Source: Polychytrium aggregatum
Taxonomy: Eukaryota; Chytridiomycota; Chytridiomycetes; Polychytriales
DNA length: 64,000 nucleotides
Assembly: GCF_025602895.1 (NCBI RefSeq)
Contig: NW_026516339.1
Location: 1-64,000, forward strand
Reading direction: 5' to 3'
Position 1 is the stretch's first letter; each line of letters opens with the position of its first letter. Below, piece by piece: positions 1-11,971 of the stretch. The position numbers and the translations under genes are program-made. The notes beneath the pieces are model-generated. The model was not told where the DNA came from. It saw nothing but the letters and a program-made list of their open reading frames with translations, and did no database searches.

Positions 1-678
1 CCGCCGATTCATCCCGATCTGGCGCGCACTGCCGGTCCACTCACAGACCTACTCCGCAAAGAGTGCCCCTTCGTGTGGGACCACCCACAACGCCAAGCGT
101 TCGAGACCCTCAAGCACGCCTTGACGAACGCTCCTGTCCTCGCTGTGTTCGACCCGAACACGGATGTCTCCGTGCACACCGACGCCTCCGACTTTGCGGT
201 GGGAGCTGTTTTGATGCAGGAGGGAAGGCCCGTTGCCTTCGAGTCGCGCAAACTGTCCCAACACGAGATCAACTATCCCGTGCACGAGAAGGAGCAGCTT
301 GCGATCATCTACGCGCTGCAGAAGTTCCGAGTGTACCTCCACGGTACCGCCAAGCCCTTCAAGATTGTGACGGACCACCAGTCACTGCGTTACCTCGACA
401 CCAAGAAGAACCTGAGCCGACGCCAAGCGCGATGGATGGAGTTCCTCGCCGAGTACAACTACGAGGTTGTATACCGAGAAAGGCAAACTCAAGGTGGTGC
501 CTGACGCACTGTCCGACGCCCCGACTACCAATTGGCGTCACTGTACGAGTCGACTGTCAGTGGCGACAACACGATGCTGGATGTTGTCCGAGACAACATC
601 GCCAACGACAAACAGTTCGGAGATACTGTTCCGAAAGGTGTCTAAGCTCCCCAAGGACGACGAATCATCCGAGTACAC
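1..678 (+). pseudogene. pol: Element C-3, pol fragment (RT end and RNase H), family C
   Basis: Ty3/gypsy Pol fragment that begins mid-gene at the window edge. It matches C-1 from about 18981 onward and encodes the RT connection and RNase H domain, with motifs such as [14 protein letters not shown] and [11 protein letters not shown]. Compared with C-1 it has single-base changes that break the frame, for example near 475-520 and 622-630. Its last five bases, tacac (674-678), are the target-site duplication of A-1, and the same gene resumes at 6610. It cannot make a full protein. Whether the indels are real or sequencing errors is open. Confidence 0.85.
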
Positions 679-1063
679 TGTGATGATCATGCACGTTGGG
701 AACACGTGTGGACTGCTGCGCGTGATGCACCGTGAGTCATGTTGTGTTTGTCTTGGCGTGTATTCCCTGATTGGCTGGCGCCGATGACTCTTACTTCGCC
801 TCCGACTGCGCTGTGCTTCGCCCCTCTCGCTGGATGCTCCGCCTCCCTCGCACCCCCTTCTCGTCCCTCGTTTGTCGCTCCACCCTTCTCGCCCACTTTC
901 GCCCTTCGGTTTCCCTCTTGGCTATAAAGCCCCTCCTTTCTTGCACCATTTTGTATCTTCAGTTCGAACAACACTTGTTGTTATCTGATAAGTCGTAATA
1001 TAGCTTATCGTTGTTCGCCAAGCACCTGGTCGTCCAGTGTCGTTGCTTGTCGTGGTCCTCACA
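679..1063 (+). repeat. 5' LTR of A-1
   Basis: 385 bp with TG...CA ends. The TATA box is at 923 and the presumed RNA start sequence agttcgaacaa is at 961, 38 nt later. One C is missing relative to A-2, where the spacing is 39. The LTR acts as promoter, RNA start and, in the 3' copy, polyadenylation region. Confidence 0.9.
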
Positions 1064-1065
1064 TA

Positions 1066-1076
1066 TTGTTCGAACT
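1066..1076 (+). other. Self-priming primer-binding site of A-1
   Basis: ttgttcgaact begins two bases after the LTR end. It is the reverse complement of agttcgaacaa at the presumed 5' end of the element RNA (961-971). This is the arrangement known from Tf1 of fission yeast, where the transcript's first 11 nt prime minus-strand DNA. Confidence 0.75.
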
Positions 1077-1183
1077 CCCTCTCTCTGTCTGACCACCTGC
1101 TTGGCTGAGGCTTCGTTGCTGCCCTCATCCTTCTATTCTCTGTTGTCTTCTCTGCACTCTCCCCCCCCGCCCCCATATCCCAC

Positions 1184-2171
1184 ATGGACCAACTCCAGGC
1201 CCAAATCGTTGCCCTCCCAGGAGGAACTGGTCCTCCTCCGGACCACACACTCTTCCGCCGCCCCGCAGCTCCCCCACATGCCGACCCCGGACAAGTTCGA
1301 CGGCACCAGGTCAAAGTTCCGCCCCTTCGTCAACCAGTGCCGCCTGCTCATGATGCTCCAGGCATCCAGGTTCCCGTCCGAGCAAGTCAAGGTGGGTTAC
1401 GTCTTGAGTTTGCTCACTGGTCCGGCCCTCCAGTGGGCGACTCCCTTGATCGAGTCGAACGATCAAATCCTGCACTCGTTCGACTCGTTCATGGAACGCT
1501 TTCGCCAAGCGTTTGACGATCCCGACCGCACCCACACTGCCGAGCTGCTCCTTTCCTCCATGGCACAGGGCAACCGCTCGTGCATGGATTATGCCTCAGA
1601 GTTCCTCCGCGTTGCCGCCGACCTTCCCTGGAACGACGAAGCCAAGATATCCGCCTTCCGCCGTGGCCTGTCGAGGGAGATCAAGCAGCGTCCTCTCCTT
1701 CATCGACCCTCTCCCTCTCCGCTTGGTCCCGTTCGTCGAGCGTTGCCTCAAGATCGACGCACGCATCATCGAGCTCAACAACGAGCTCCGAAACACCGGC
1801 CCTGTTTCCTTCGGCACCCAGGCCTTCCACTCCCGCACCCCGTCCTTCCAGCCGCCCGCCCAGGAGCCTCCGGTCCTCTACTCCGAGCCGATGCAGATCG
1901 ACGCCGCCGTCGTCAGCCGCCTGACCCCCGAGGAGAAGAATCCGCCGCTTCCAGGAGCGCCTCTGCTTCCGTTGTGGCAAGCCCGGCCACGTCGCCAAGT
2001 CCTGCCCCCTCAAGTCCGGCTCCCGTGCTCCCGCCTCTGGTTCCCGCTTCCCCTGGCTCCCGTCCTCAGGCTCCCGGCTCCCGTCCCCGTTCGAAGGTTG
2101 TCCGAACCATCGTCTACGATGATGGTGAGGAGGAACACTTCGAGTCGGGAAACGACCAGGCCCAGATCTAA
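1184..2171 (+). pseudogene. gag: gag of A-1, frameshifted
   Basis: Capsid-like Gag homologous to the intact 327-residue A-2 protein (53055-54038). The start MDQLQAQIVAL is kept. The frame is then broken by one-base insertions, for example an extra C near 1217, extra bases near 1690 and 1940, and a substitution region around the zinc knuckle. Segments in three frames together cover the Retrotrans_gag core, including [15 protein letters not shown]. The stop codon (2169-2171) lies inside the same frameshift hairpin as in A-2. A functional particle protein is unlikely unless the indels are sequencing errors. Confidence 0.85.
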
Positions 2172-2193
2172 GTGGAGGCTTAGATCTGGAGCC
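2147..2193 (+). promoter_or_regulatory. -1 frameshift signal at gag/pol junction of A-1
   Basis: Slippery GGGAAAC at 2147-2153, then hairpin arms ccagatctaag (2162-2172) and cttagatctgg (2179-2189) around a 6-nt loop. The sequence is identical to A-2. Confidence 0.8.
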
Positions 2194-5100
2194 GTCCCCC
2201 CCTTCCTCCAGAAGCAAGCGTCGATGGTAAGGAGCATGAGGTAAGTGTCGAACGCATGGCTATGTGTGGAATGATCAATGTAGTCGGTGGTGGATCGCAC
2301 TCTGTCAATACCGCCTCTTCTAAGGGCACATCTGGCTCCCAGATGTCTTTGACAGAGCTCCCGATCTCCACACCACCTGCGAACTTGGTCATCTGCTCGA
2401 ACCATGCTGCCGACACTGATCTCTGCTCCGAGCCTTCTTCGTGCGTTTCTTCGATTTCTTCGTCTTCTCCCGTTTTCTCCGCTTCTCTTGTTCTCCCTTC
2501 TGGTCGCTCCCTCTCTTGCCAACTTCTCGTCGATTCTGGTGCCTCCGGAACTTCATCGACGAGAGCTTTGTTGACCGCTTCTCGGTCCCCCTCGTTTCCA
2601 AATCCACTCCTCTCCCTGTCCAAGGTGTCGATGGCCAGCCACTTTCTTCCGGCCCCATCACTTTTGAGACGGAACCCCTCAAGATTGTTCTTGGGGACTA
2701 CACTCAACACCTTTCCTTTGATGTCATTAAGTCTCCCCACCAACCCGTTATCCTTGGCTATCCCTGGCTGCAGTCCATCGAACCCAGGCTTCACTGGGCT
2801 CGTGGACTCCTTTGCCTTCCCCGTCCTGCAAGCCACATCCTCAAGGTTGTGGATGCCTCTTCCCTCCCTTCCGTTTCTTCCGTTTCTCCTTCTCCCCTTC
2901 CTCTTGTTGGCGACACACCCAATGTTTTCCCTCGTGCCTCTACCGACACCACTGTGGTGCTCGCTTCTTCGCCTCGCACCGTTTGTACTCGCGAAGATGA
3001 TCAGAATAAAGTGATCGCTCAACGTTATTCTGATTGTGTTCCGAGTGAGGTGCCCTGTTCCTGTGCTGCTCGTCCTGGTCCCTCCGGTCTCGTCTCCGTC
3101 CGTCCTGGTCTCCCCGGTCCCGTTGCTCCCAGCCCCGCTCCTGTCCGTGTCCAAGCGATCAGGTACAAGTCGTTGGAGCAGTCCGTCCTCGACACACAGT
3201 CTAGCCCCGACCCCCTGACTGTGTTCCAAGTCCTCGTCCTTCCTGCCACCGATCCGGATCCGACGCCCCTCTCGACGTCGATCCCCGAGGAGTACAAGTC
3301 GTTTGGCTCAGTCTTCTCGAAGCAGGAAGCCGACTCGTTGCCCCCGCACCGGACGTACGACTGCCCGATCGACCTGGAGCCCGGCAAGACCCCCAAGTTC
3401 GGACCACTCTACTCCCTGTCAGAGCCCGAACTCAAGGCCCTTCGTGAATACCTCGACGACAACCTCGTCAAAGGGTTCATCCGTCCTTCGTCCTCTCCCG
3501 CCGGTTCCCCGATCCTCTTCGTCAAGAAGAAGGACGGCTCTCTGCGTCTCTGCGTGGACTATCGCGCATTGAACACGATCACGGTCAAGAATCGTTATCC
3601 CCTTACCGTTGATCAACGAGATGCTGGACCGAGTCCGGGACGCGAAGGTGTTCACGAAGCTGGACCTCCGCGGGGCCTACAACCTGCTGCGTATCCGCGC
3701 AGGCGACGAGTGGAAGACGGCCTTCCGCACTCGTTACGGCCAGTTCGAGTACTTGGTGATGCCCTTTGGACTCACCAATGCTCCGGCCACCTTCCAGCAC
3801 TTCATCAACGATGTCCTTCGTGAGGAGCTGGACAACTTTGCGATTGCCTACCTTGACGACATCTTGATTTACAGCGCTGACCCCACTCAGCATGCAAATC
3901 ACGTCAAGCAGGTCCTGGCCAAGCTCCAGGCTGCAAAGTTGTACTGCAAGCTGGAGAAGTGCGAGTTCTCCAAGGACAAGGTCTCGTTCCTCGGCTACGT
4001 CATCTCGCCCAAGGGTATCGAGATGGAACGAGCAAAGCTCTCCGCCATTGTCGACTGGCCCGTCCCCCGCAATGTCTCCGACCTTCGCTCCTTCATTGGG
4101 TTCTCGAACTTTTACCGTCGCTTCATTGACGGATATGCCAAGATCGCCGGTCCGCTCACGCTCCTGTTCAAGAAGTCCCAGGTCTTCCGCTGGTCCCCCG
4201 ACGCCCACAAGGCTTTCCAGTCCCTCAAGGAAGCCTTCGTCTCCGAGCCCGTCCTTGCGCACCCCGACCCATCCAAGCCCTTTGTCGTGGAGTCTGATGC
4301 CTCAGACTTTGCGATCGGATGCGTCCTGTCCCAGCGCGGCTCCGATGGCCACCTGCACCCGTGCTCCTTTCACTCCCGCACGCTCATGGATGCTGAACGC
4401 AACTACAGCATCTATGAGAAGGAGCTCTTGGCCATCAAGGAGGCATTCGAGGTCTGGCGACACTACCTCGAAGGCGCCCAACACCCAGTCCAAGTCCTTA
4501 CCGACCACAAGAACTTGGAATACCTGGCGTCGGCCCGCATCCTCAACCAGCGACACGCCCGGTGGTCGCAGTTCCTGTCTCGGTTCGACCTCCGGATTCA
4601 ATACCTCCCCGGTCCAAAGAACGGCAAGGCCGACGCTCTCTCCCCGCCGCCCGGACTACGTCCCTCCGTCCGCACCTGTGTCCAAGGAGCCTCCCCCGTT
4701 GCTGCCACCTTCGGCGTTCGCCTGTGCCGTCCGTCGCTCCTCGGATGCAAGTTCCACTCGCCCTGTGGACTTGCTCAAGCTCATTGCCGAGGAGCAACCA
4801 AAGGACCCGTCCCTGGACCAGCTCCGCAACGATCCCAAGTATGTCCTGAAGGATGATCTCCTCACCTTCATGGACAAGATCGTTGTGCCAGAGTCGTGTC
4901 GAGTCCCCGTCCTCAAGTCATGCCACGACCCTGTCGCTGTTGGACATCCTGGCATTCGGCGGACCCGAGCACTGATCTCGAGGCAGTTCTGGTGGCCCTC
5001 GATCCGCAAGGATGTCCAGGCTTATGTCTCGACGTGCGACACTTGTGCACGCTCGAAAGTCCCTCGACATAAGCCGTTTGGATACTTGCAGCCCCTCCCG

Positions 5101-6217
5101 ACGGCATCGCGACCCTGGTCTCTGGTGACGATGGACTTTATCACCGACCTCCCCGAGTCCAACGGCAAGACTTGCATCTTTGTCGTCGTCGATAGCCTGA
5201 CCAAGATGGCCCACTTCCTTCCCTGTCGGTCCCTCCCAAGTGCCGAGGAAACAGCGTCGCTGTTCCTCGACAACATCTTCCGCCTCCACGGTCTCCCGGA
5301 CAACATCGTCTCGGACCGAGGAAGCCAGTTCACCTCGCGGTTCTGGCAGGCCCTGTGCTCGGAACTCGGCATCAAGACCAGTCTGTCCACGGCGTTCCAT
5401 CCCCAAACCGATGGACAGACTGAGCGGGTCAACCAAGTCATCAACCAGCATCTCCGCTGCTACACCTCGTACCAGCAGGATGACTGGGCGATGCTGCTCC
5501 CGCTCGCCGAGTTCTCATACAACAACCTCGAGCACACCTCGACCAAGGCCTCCCCGTTCCTGGCGACTTACGGCTTCAACCCTCGATTCGAGTCTCCGGT
5601 CCTTCCTTCCAGTCTCGATGTCCCCTCCGCGACCGACCGAGTCGAACACCTTCAGCACAACTTGGCGTTGCTGAAGGAGAACCTCGAGAAGGCCAAGGCG
5701 GACTACAAGCGCTTTGCGGATGCCCACAAGTCCGACGCTCCCAAGTTCGCTCCTGGCGATCAAGTCTGGGTCCTAACACGCAACATCAAGACCACCCGTC
5801 CAAGCAAGAAGTTGGACTACCAGCGCATCGGACCCTACAAGATCGTCGAAGCCATCGGTTCCCTCGCCTTCCGCCTCGACCTTCCCAAGGATCTCAAGAT
5901 CCATCCGGTGTTCCATGTCTCCCTCCTCGAGCCCCACAAGTCGAACACCCTCCCCGGCCGCATCCAAGACCCTCCTCCGCCAGTCCGCGTCGACGACCAC
6001 TTGGAGTATGAAGTTCAGGAGATCCTCGACTCCAAGCTGGTCCGCGGTAAGTTGAGCTATTTCGTTGATTGGAAGGGCTACTCGACTGATCATCGCAGCT
6101 GGGAGCCCGCCAACTACGTTAACGCTCCCGACAAGATAGCCGACTTCCACCGCCCGGTACCCCGACAAGCCTGGACTTATTGTTCGTAGGAGTGGCCGTA
6201 GTTTGGGGAGGGGATGA
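2154..6217 (+). pseudogene. pol: pol of A-1, frameshifted
   Basis: Polyprotein of protease, RT, RNase H, integrase and chromodomain, homologous to A-2 pol. Open stretches in different frames show the lesions. Near 2550 bases are lost in the protease motif after DSGAS. Near 3596 an extra T precedes the RT block. Near 4640 an extra C follows the RNase H domain (ADALS). Near 6153 an extra C falls in the last codons. RT (YLDDILIYS near 3850) and integrase (TMDFITDLPES near 5130, VSDRGSQFTSRFW near 5310) remain readable. The element could still supply LTRs and act as a template in trans. Confidence 0.85.
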
Positions 6218-6609
6218 TGTGATGATCATGCACGTTGGGAACACGTGTGGACTGCTGCGCGTGATGCACCGTGAGTCATGTTTGTTTGTCTTGGCGTGTA
6301 TTCCCTGATTGGCTGGCGCCGATGACTCTTACTTCGCCTCCGACTGCGCTGTGCTTCGCCCCTCTCGCTGGATGCTCCGCCTCCCTCGCACCCCCTTCTC
6401 GTCCCTCGTTTGTCGCTCCACCCTTCTCGCCCACTTTCGCCCTTCGGTTTCCCTCTTGGCTATAAAGCCCCTCCTTTCTTGCACCCATTTTGTATCTTCA
6501 GTTCGAACAACCACTTGTTGTTATCTGATAAGTCGTAATATAGCTTATTCGTGTGTTCGCCAAGACACTGGTCCGTCCAGTGTCACGTTGCTTGGTCGTG
6601 GTCCTCACA
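6218..6609 (+). repeat. 3' LTR of A-1
   Basis: 392 bp against 385 in other copies. The first 270 bases match the 5' LTR closely, but from about 6486 there are at least seven single-base insertions. The same kind of error continues past the element boundary into C-3 and B-1. Confidence 0.85.
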
Positions 6610-6778
6610 TACACAGTGTTGATGCCTGCTCCTCCTGAAGAAGGACAGCCGTGTCTGTGTGCCGGAACATTCCGTCGTTGAAGACCAAGTTGCTCCAAGA
6701 GGTCCACGACCCTCGCCCCTCGCTGGACACTTTTGAGGCGAAGAAGACATACGGACCGTACTGGCCAAAGTCGCATAC
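6610..6778 (+). pseudogene. pol: Element C-3, pol fragment 2 (start of integrase)
   Basis: Resumes C-3 pol after A-1 and corresponds to C-1 19655-19818, the linker into the integrase zinc domain. It carries about seven indels in 169 bases, far more than any other stretch. It ends with catac (6774-6778), where B-1 entered. The matching right-hand flank of B-1 is not in the window. Confidence 0.8.
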
Positions 6779-7198
6779 TGTTGATGACCAGCATCACAAC
6801 GGACCATGAGTTGTCCCGCATGCTCTCGCCCTCCGCACCAATCATGAGTCCCCACGTGTTTGTTTGCCCCCAATGCATGAGCACGCGCCGTTGCCACCCG
6901 CGTCTACTGGTTTCCTGCCTCCCCCACCGCTCGGCACATGTCCCCGGGCTGTGCCAAGCCTCTCTCGCTTGCACACCAGCCACTCTCGCACCCCCTTCTC
7001 GCTTCTCTGTGATGCTCCACCCTTCTCGCCCACTTTTGCCCCTCGACCTTCTCCCGGTCTATAAATAGCCCTGCATGTCTGAGCCTATGTTGAACACCAG
7101 TTCGAACAAAACTTGTTCTTTGGTGTTCGGGGGCTAAAAGCTAATAAAGCTCATACCAAGCACTTGGTCTTCGTCCTTGCGCTTGTTCACTCCTTACA
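6779..7198 (+). repeat. 5' LTR of B-1
   Basis: 420 bp against 419 in B-2, B-3 and B-4. It differs by several single-base indels in the first 120 bases and one extra G near 7128. It has a TATA box, an AATAAA signal near 7143 and TG...CA ends. Confidence 0.9.
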
Positions 7199-7376
7199 CT
7201 TTGTTCGAACTCTCTTCTACTGATACCACCTGCTTGGTATCTTCCGCTCCTAGCCCCGCCCCTTTCCTAGTCCTGTCCGAACCTCAAGCACACTTGTGTC
7301 TGAGCCCTCTTCGCTCTCCTGTTCTTGAACCTCCTCGCTTTTTTTTTTTTTTCCCAGTCCCAGTCCCAGTCCCGCC

Positions 7377-8354
7377 ATGGATCCTGCCCTCGTGGACCGC
7401 CTCCGTGCCTTGGAGGCCGAGCTCGCCGAGCTCCGGACAGCTCGCGATGCTCCTGCCGCTGGGTACAGCGTGCAGATGCCGGACCGTTACGACGGTAACC
7501 GGCAAGGGTTCCGGGCATTCGTAAATCAGTGCAAACTGTATATACGAATGCAGCCCCACCGGTTCCCTGCTGACCCGATTAAGGTCGGATTCGTCATTAG
7601 TCTGCTCACTGGACCGGCTCTCCAGTGGGCGACTCCGATGCTTGAGATGGGTGATCCCCGACTCAACTCTTTTGGCGATTTCCTAGAACGCTTTTCCAAA
7701 GTGTTTGACGACCCTGATCGGGCCAGGACTGCCGAGTCAGTGATCACCACACTGTCTCAGGGCAACCGCCCGTGCGCAGTCTATGCATCCGAGTTCCTTC
7801 GTATTGCCGCCGATACGACTTGGAACGACGGTGCAAAGATCTCGTTCTTCCGACTTGGCTTGTCGGATGATGTCAGAGACGAACTTTCGCGAGTTCGCCC
7901 TCTGCCACGAGATCTGGAGGAGTACATCGAGCTTTGTAACGAGCTCGATGCACGAATCCGCGAGCGCCGTCAAGAGCGCCGAAGCACGCCTGCCCGCTAC
8001 CGGTCTTCCCAGTTCGCCTTTGGTTCCGCCTCCGCTGCCGTTCCCGCCATCGCTCCCGCGCCCGTCCTCGCTCCGCCGCACCCCTCCTACATTGTTTCCG
8101 AGCCCATGCAAGTGGACTCTGCCGTCTCTGGACCCCTGACCGCCGAGGAGAAACAACGCCGCCGCCGCTTTGGACTCTGCCTGTACTGTGGCAAGAAGGG
8201 CCACTTGGTACGAAACTGCCCCGTCAAGTTTGGATCTACCAGAGCTACCGGACCGCCCCCTGGACCTCCCGGCCCGAGGATCATCCGCACCATCGTTTAC
8301 GAAGATGGAGAAGTGCAAGACTTCAGTTCGGGAAACGACCAGGCCCGGTTCTAA
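7377..8354 (+). CDS. gag: Gag of B-1
   Basis: 325-residue structural protein that would assemble virus-like particles and bind element RNA. The start is the ATG after a T14 tract and a run of cccagt repeats. Residues 2-25 ([15 protein letters not shown]) have leucine heptads fitting a short coiled coil. The middle carries the sushi-type Retrotrans_gag core ([35 protein letters not shown]). Near the C-terminus EPMQVD precedes a CCHC zinc knuckle ([14 protein letters not shown], residues 268-281). The frame is intact. Translation ends at a TAA inside the frameshift hairpin. Confidence 0.93.
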   Translation: MDPALVDRLRALEAELAELRTARDAPAAGYSVQMPDRYDGNRQGFRAFVNQCKLYIRMQPHRFPADPIKVGFVISLLTGPALQWATPMLEMGDPRLNSFGDFLERFSKVFDDPDRARTAESVITTLSQGNRPCAVYASEFLRIAADTTWNDGAKISFFRLGLSDDVRDELSRVRPLPRDLEEYIELCNELDARIRERRQERRSTPARYRSSQFAFGSASAAVPAIAPAPVLAPPHPSYIVSEPMQVDSAVSGPLTAEEKQRRRRFGLCLYCGKKGHLVRNCPVKFGSTRATGPPPGPPGPRIIRTIVYEDGEVQDFSSGNDQARF

Positions 8355-8376
8355 GTGAAGGCCTTGAACCGGAGCC
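8330..8376 (+). promoter_or_regulatory. -1 frameshift signal of B-1
   Basis: GGGAAAC at 8330-8336 in phase G GGA AAC, a 5-nt spacer, then a stem ccggttctaag (8345-8355) with ccttgaaccgg (8362-8372). The stem is 11 pairs with one G-U, and the gag stop is inside its 5' arm. Confidence 0.85.
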
Positions 8377-11300
8377 GTGCCCACCGCCTTCCGAAAGTGA
8401 AGACATTGGTAAGGTGCCTTTGGTAAGTACTGGGGAAGCAGTGATGTGCGGACAGCTTCGCCTTGCCTCTGGACCGGCGGACACTCTCAGCTCTGGCATA
8501 GTACCCGTGGCACCTCTGGTGTCACTGGGAACTGCACCTCATCCACAGGTGCAAATACCTGAGCTGTCCTGCCAACCCTCGGCAAAGTTAACTGTCTGTG
8601 CTAGCCGCAACCCTGGTGCCGAAGCTGGTACCGAACCAAAGTCTTGTGTTTCGTCTGTTCGTCGTTGCTCGTTGGTTGTTCCCGTCGCTGTTCGTCTTCC
8701 TTCTGGTGATTCTCTGTCGTGCGAAGGACTTGTCGATTCTGGTGCCTCTGGCAACTTTATCGACGAGGACTTTGTTGCTCGACACTCTGTCCCCACCTGC
8801 TCCAAGGCTTCGCCCTTGGCAGTGGAAGGCGTGGATGGTAAGCCGCTGTCGTCTGGCCCCATCCTCCGCGAGACTGCTCCACTCGAGGTGATTCTCGGGG
8901 ACGTCTCGCAACGCCTTCGGTTCGATGTGATCAGGTCTCCACATCAACCACTTATCCTTGGCTTTCCTTGGTTGCGCACCGCCGAGCCCAAGATTGTCTG
9001 GTCTCGCGGTCTTCTTTGTCTCCCTCCTTCTGTTGATTCCGACCCCTCTCCATGCACTACTTCTCTTTCGTCTTGCTCCACTTCCTCCAATGTCACTCCC
9101 CTTCTTGATGATTCCACTCCTTTGATTGATCTAAGCTCCTCTCCTACGCTCCCACCTTCGTCTTCCCCTTCTTGTCTTGTTCCTCCCGAACCCCTTCGCT
9201 CTTCCCAAACCCCTTCTTCTGTTGTCAGTTCTCTTTCCCTCCTTGATGTACCTCCTCCTGTTGTTTGTTCTTCGGACATTGTTCAGAATAAAGTAACCGT
9301 CGAACATTATTCTGACCTTGTCCACGCCCCTCCTCTCAGCTCGGACGCTCCTCTCCGCGTCTGCAGCATTGATTACCGCTCGATGCGCGAGTCTTTGGAT
9401 GCATGCAGGCATGGAACGCAACCCCTGACCATCTTTCAGGTCCATGTCCTGCCCACTGACGAGCCGAGCACTGCGACTGTCGAAGTGCCTGCGGAGTACA
9501 AGGACTTCCTGTCTGTTTTCTCTAAACAGGAAGCTGACTCCTTGCCTCCGCATCGCCCTTATGACTGCCCCATTGACTTGGAGCCGGGCAAGTCGCCAAA
9601 GTTCGGGCCTCTGTACTCACTGTCCGAGCCCGAACTTCACGCTCTGCGTGACTATCTCGACGAGAATCTTGCCAAGGGATTCGTTCGTCCTTCGTCGTCC
9701 CCAGCAGGCTCACCAATCCTCTTCGTCAAGAAGAAGGACGGCTCACTTCGTCTTTGCGTTGACTACCGCGCACTGAACGGTATCACGGTAAAGAACCGTT
9801 ACCCTTTACCGCTGATCGGCGAGCTGCTGGACCGACTTCGAGGCGCGAAGGTGTTCACTAAGCTGGACCTTCGTGGAGCCTACAATCTGCTGCGCATCCG
9901 CTCCGGGGACGAGTGGAAGACAGCTTTCCGTACTCGATATGGGCACTTCGAGTACTTGGTGATGCCCTTTGGGCTCACCAACTGCGCCAGCGACGTTCCA
10001 GCACTTCATCAACGACGTCCTGCGCACCGAGTTGGACCAGTTCGCAATTGCGTATCTTGACGATATCTTGATCTACAGTGCTGATCCGTCGCAGCATGTA
10101 GAGCACGTCAAGCAGGTCCTCTCGAAGCTCCGAGCTGCAAAGCTGTATTGCAAGCTGGAGAAGTGCGAGTTCTCCAAAACCTCGGTCTCGTTCCTTGGTT
10201 TCATGGTCTCGCCCGAGGGCATCGGTATGGAGCGATCCAAGCTCTCTGCGATCTTGGATTGGCCCATACCGCGCAACATCTCGGATCTTCGATCCTTTGT
10301 CGGGTTTGCGAACTTCTATCGACGCTTCATCGATGGATACGCAAAGATCGCGGGGCCCATGACTCGGCTCTTCCGGAAGACGCATGGCTTCCAGTGGTCC
10401 CGCGAAGCCGATAAAGCATTCAGATCCTTGAAGGATGCCTTCGTTTCGGAGCCCGTTCTGGTGCATCCGGACCCATCCAAGCCGTTCGTCGTAGAGTCAG
10501 ATGCGTCGGACTTTGCGCTTGGATGCGTGCTCTCCCAGCGGGGTGCTGATGATCGCCTTCATCCTTGCTCGTTCCATTCGCGGACACTCTCGAATGCTGA
10601 ACGTAACTACAGCATATACGAGAAAGAGCTGTTGGCGATCAAGGAGGCTTTCGAGGCGTGGCGACACTACCTCGAAGGCGCCCAGCATCCCGTTGCCGTT
10701 CTGACCGATCACAAGAACTTGGAGTACCTGGCAACGGCTCGCATCCTAAACCAGCGTCATGCACGGTGGTCCCAGTTCTTGTCTCGGTTCGACATCCGCA
10801 TCCAGTACCGTCCTGGTGCGAGGAACGGCAAGGCCGATGCCCTGTCTCGTCGCTCGGACTACATCCCTTCGTCGGCCTCCGTGTCGAGGGATCCGCCTCT
10901 GCTTCTCGATCCTGCCGCGGTGATACGCGTGCTCCGAAGCAGAGACGCCCGCTCTTCGGTTGCAAGTCGCAGTGACCCTGTGGATTTGCTGCAGCTCATA
11001 GCCGAAGAGCAGGCTCGGGATCCCGGTCTAGACAAATACCGTCGTGACCCGAAGTTCGTCTGGAATGGCCAGTACCTCACCTTCCAGAACAGGATTGTGG
11101 TCCCAGAGTCGTGCCGAGTTCCGGCGCTCAAGTCGTGCCATGACCCAGTCGCTGTGGGTCATCCAGGCATCCGACGGACTCTGGCTCTGGTATCGCGACA
11201 GTTTTGGTGGCAAACCTATCGGAAAGATGTCAAAGAGTACGTCTCGACGTGCGACACCTGTGCACGCTCGAAAGCTCCGCGACACAAGCCGTTTGGGTTC

Positions 11301-11971
11301 CTGTTGCCACTCCAGACAGCCGATCGACCCTGGGGGACACTGACCATGGACTTTATCACTGATCTGCCAAAGTCCAAGGGTCACACCTGCATCTTTGTGG
11401 TGGTATGCAGCCTCACAAAGATGGCACACTTTATGTCCTGGCGTTCACTGCCGTCGGCGGAGGAGACTGCGTCACTGTTCCTCGACAATGTCTTTCGTCT
11501 CCATGGCCTCCCCGACACAGTGGTTTCAGACCGAGGAAGTCAGTTCACCTCTCGGTTCTGGAAGGCACTCTGCACGCAGCTCGGGATCCAAACCAGTCTG
11601 TCCACGGCCTTCCATCCCCAGACCGATGGACAGACTGAGAGGGTCAACCAGGTCATCAACCAATACCTGCGCTGTTACACGTCGTATCAGCAAGATGACT
11701 GGGCCGAGCTGCTGCCGTTGGCCGAGTTCTCTTACAATAACCTCGAGAACTCGTCAACACATGCCTCGCCATTCTTGGCAACCTATGGGTTCCACCCAAG
11801 GTTCGAAGTCCCCGTTGTCGCTGGCGGCCCTGATGTTCCCTCTGCCACGGAGAGGGTTGAACATCTCCAGCGGAACCTGGCACTGTTGAAGGAGAATCTT
11901 GAGAAGGCAAAGTCTGACTACAAGCACTTCTCAGATCTCCGGAGGTCCCAGGCTCCCGACTTGCGTCCGGG
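8337..11971 (+). pseudogene. pol: pol of B-1, frameshifted and 3'-truncated
   Basis: Same polyprotein as B-3 pol. One extra T near 9983 (in the RT, just before the YLDD block) breaks the reading frame. After this the frame from 9969 runs on through RNase H and the integrase core (TMDFITDLPKS, VVSDRGSQFTSRFW, HPQTDGQTERVNQ). The gene stops at RRSQAPDLRPG where B-2 begins, so the GPY/F region and chromodomain are absent. Not functional as read. Confidence 0.9.

Larger units (their letters stand above)
679..6609 (+). mobile_element. A-1: LTR retrotransposon, family A (Ty3/gypsy chromovirus), full length but frame-broken
   Basis: Two LTRs (679-1063 and 6218-6609) flank gag and pol, with a 5-bp target duplication tacac at 674-678 and 6610-6614. 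It is inserted in pol of C-3. Both LTRs share a block near 830 and 6370 (cgctggatgctc) where A-2 and A-3 have ctctagcagctc, so A-1 is a separate subfamily. Several single-base indels in gag and pol make it non-autonomous as read. Confidence 0.9.
6779..11971 (+). mobile_element. B-1: LTR retrotransposon, family B, 5' part only
   Basis: 5' LTR, gag and most of pol of a family B chromovirus. It is cut at 11971, inside the integrase C-terminal region, by the 5' LTR of B-2. In the intact copies the coding sequence continues with cgatcaag after ccggg; that continuation is not found after B-2 ends at 23520, so the right end of B-1 has been lost. Confidence 0.9.

Noticed and set aside
8630-9300. Possible extra gene in the serine-rich stretch between protease and RT of family B
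   Set aside because: It is in frame with pol on both sides and varies as a linker; no separate start or domain.
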